Assembly (NCBI GenBank): GCA_963725185.1
Contig: CAVRXO010000008.1
Span: forward strand, 75,236 to 139,235
Reading direction: 5' to 3'
Source of the DNA: VAZQ01 sp963725185
GTDB lineage: Bacteria > Pseudomonadota > Alphaproteobacteria > Rhizobiales > Xanthobacteraceae
Length of the DNA: 64,000 nt
Position 1 is the first letter of the stretch, and each line of letters starts with the position of its first letter. The notes beneath the pieces were generated by a model. The model did not search any database. It saw only the letters and a program-made list of their open reading frames with translations, and had not been told where the DNA came from. Positions 62,418-64,000 of this stretch are shown in pieces. A program made the translations under genes and the position numbers.

Positions 62418-63918
62418 ATGGATGACCGGATGCTATCGATCGATCGGAGGTTGCTTCTTGGCGCCGGCGCATCGACGCTGATGGGGTTGCCGGCGCTCGC
62501 CCAACAGGCGGGCGCCGAAGCCGCCAAGCCAGGCGAGGCGAAGCCGGCTGCAGCCGCCGGGCAGGCCAAGCGTCTCGGCCAAGTGATCGCCGAATATGTC
62601 GTGGGCTTCGATCTCAAGGACGCACCTCCCGAGGTGATCAATCGCGCCCGGGTCGCCTTCACCGATACGGTCGGGGTGATGCTGGCGGGCTGCAGGCAGG
62701 ATGTCTCGCACATCCTCTGCGACATGGTGCGGCTCGAAGGCAGCGCGCCGACCGCTTCCATCGTCGGCCAATCGTTGCGGGCTTCCCCGCAGCTGGCCGC
62801 GCTCGCCAACGGCGTGGCGGCTCATGCCATGGACTACGACCTGACCTATGTGGCGGGGCAGGCCGCCTCCGCGGTCATTCCGGCGGTGCTGCCGGTGGCG
62901 GAGGTCACCGGCGCCACGCCGGCCGAGACCATGGCAGCGACCATTATCGGTTTTGAGGTTGCGGCGCGCGTCGGCCGCGCGAACTTCCTGGCCTCCAGCG
63001 TCGGCGGATGGCACACGGTCGGCGTCGTCGGGGTGATCGCGGCCGCCGCGGCCTGCGCCCGGCTCATGAAAGTTCCGGTCGAGCAGAATTCCCTCCATCG
63101 TCGGCATCTCGGCCTCGATGGCGAGCGGGCTCAGCGTCAATTTCGGCAGCATGACCAAGCCGCTGCATTCCGGGCACGCGGCCCGCAACGGCGTGATGGC
63201 GGCACTGCTGGGCGCTCGCGGCTTCACCTCGAATCCGAGCGCGCTCGAGGGCCACTCCGGCTATTTCGAAGATTTCGGCCGCGGTCTCGAAGTCACCTAC
63301 GAGCCGTTCAAGGACTTGGGCCGCCGCTTCGACCTCATCGCACTCGGCTACGATCTCAAGGCCTATCCGTGCGGCGGGCTGGCCCATACCTCGATCGAGG
63401 CGGCGCTGGCGCTGCGCGAGCGGCTGGCTGCGCGTGTTGCCGACATCACCAGCATTCATTGCTCGGTCACCCGCAATGCCGGTCAGCGCGCCGGCATCCA
63501 ATATCCGCAGTCGGTGGAGAACGCCAAGTTCAGCCTCGCCTATATGGTGGCCTATTCGCTGGTGCACGGCGCCCCCATGATCGGGGCGTTCACCGAGGCG
63601 GCGATCCGGGACGAGCGCGTGAAGGCGCTGGCCGGCACCGTGTCGGCCACCGTCGATCCGGCACTGGGTCCCGGCACCCGCGAGAGCCCCGCCGTCCTGA
63701 AAGTCACTCTCTCGGATGGCCAGACCTTCGAGCAGCGCGTCGATTACCAGACCGGCTCGATAAAAAATCCGATGACCCAGGCGCAGATCGAGAACAAGTT
63801 CCGCGATTGCGCGGCCCAATCGGTGAATGCCGACGTGGCGGACAAGATCATCGCTGTTCTCAACGCGCTCCCGGCGCGCCCGTCGTTCGATGATTTCTGG
63901 CCGCTGCTGCGGGTGTAG
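62418..63918 (+). CDS. MmgE/PrpD family protein with a Tat-type signal, one frameshift
   Basis: Member of the 2-methylcitrate dehydratase (PrpD)/MmgE fold, about 500 codons. The N-terminus DRRLLLGAGASTLMGLPALA looks like a twin-arginine signal, unusual for a family that is normally cytoplasmic. An Ala/Lys/Pro linker then leads to GQVIAEYVVGFDLKDAPPEV, FTDTVGVMLAGC and AHAMDYDLTYV. After MKVPVEQ one extra base near 63,088 shifts the frame. The rest continues as PSIVGISASMASGLSVNFGS and SMTKPLHSGHAARNG to FDDFWPLLRV. The TAG stop is supplied by the repeat beginning at 63,914. Confidence 0.85.
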
Positions 63919-63985
63919 GGTGGGCAAAATTGCCCGGCACTGCGATCATAAATCGCGTGGGCTTTGCGCAATTTTGCCCACGCGT
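63914..63985. repeat. GTAGGGTGGGCAAAATTGC palindromic repeat
   Basis: GTAGGGTGGGCAAAATTGCC at 63,914-63,933 faces GCGCAATTTTGCCCACGCG at 63,967-63,985. It matches the element at 27,861-27,925. Its first bases provide the stop codon of the MmgE/PrpD gene. Confidence 0.8.
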
Positions 63986-64000
63986 CGTATGCCAAACTTG

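Overview
This 64 kb window is GC-rich chromosomal DNA of an alphaproteobacterium, most likely of the order Hyphomicrobiales (Rhizobiales) near the Bradyrhizobium/Xanthobacteraceae group. I infer this from the protein types, the gene order of the division/cell-wall cluster, the many tripartite-type solute receptors, and several families of short palindromic intergenic repeats. No tRNA, CRISPR or prophage was seen. One RNA gene (RNase P RNA) is present.

Region 1 (1-18,500, minus strand) is a nearly complete division and cell wall (dcw) cluster in the order mraZ-rsmH-ftsL-ftsI-murE-murF-mraY-murD-ftsW-murG-murC-murB-[FAD monooxygenase]-ddl-ftsQ-ftsA(partial). Genes mostly overlap by 4 bases. Four TGGG boxes at exact 10-base spacing upstream of mraZ are the expected MraZ operator. 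An aromatic-ring type flavin monooxygenase sits between murB and ddl. murC, murG, murF and the monooxygenase carry many single-base frameshifts, while neighbours are intact. This looks like local consensus error rather than gene decay.

Region 2 (18,500-25,700, plus strand) holds a peptidoglycan amidase and a very large kinase-like/AAA/GAF/PAS/histidine kinase protein. Region 3 (25,700-33,500, minus strand) is catabolic: a glutamine-synthetase-like gene followed by Rieske dioxygenase large and small subunits (an aniline-dioxygenase-like arrangement), a remnant of an alpha/beta hydrolase, and a PaoABC-type molybdenum hydroxylase operon divergent from a TetR regulator. Region 4 (34,450-38,900) has rnpB with its terminator and a fused 5-oxoprolinase/hydantoinase interrupted in frame by a repeat element.

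Region 5 (38,900-44,450) is an EmrAB-type efflux operon with a divergent TetR gene. The emrA 5' end, a pair of operators and tetR have been tandemly duplicated, producing a new small membrane protein and a second TetR. Region 6 (44,450-49,550) has a Bug-type receptor, an extensin-like lipoprotein, an amidase, a decayed toxin-antitoxin pair and a 27-residue membrane protein. Region 7 (49,550-56,900) is one-carbon/methionine metabolism (metH, metF and an ArsR-methyltransferase fusion), followed by TrmO and an L,D-transpeptidase. Region 8 (56,979-58,518) is an intact IS5-family element. Region 9 (58,700-63,920) is a set of solute receptors, a TauD-like dioxygenase and a Tat-exported MmgE/PrpD protein.

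Palindromic repeats recur throughout. Besides intergenic sites, copies or look-alikes lie inside rnpB (helix P12), inside the oxoprolinase reading frame, and across the stop codons of two genes.
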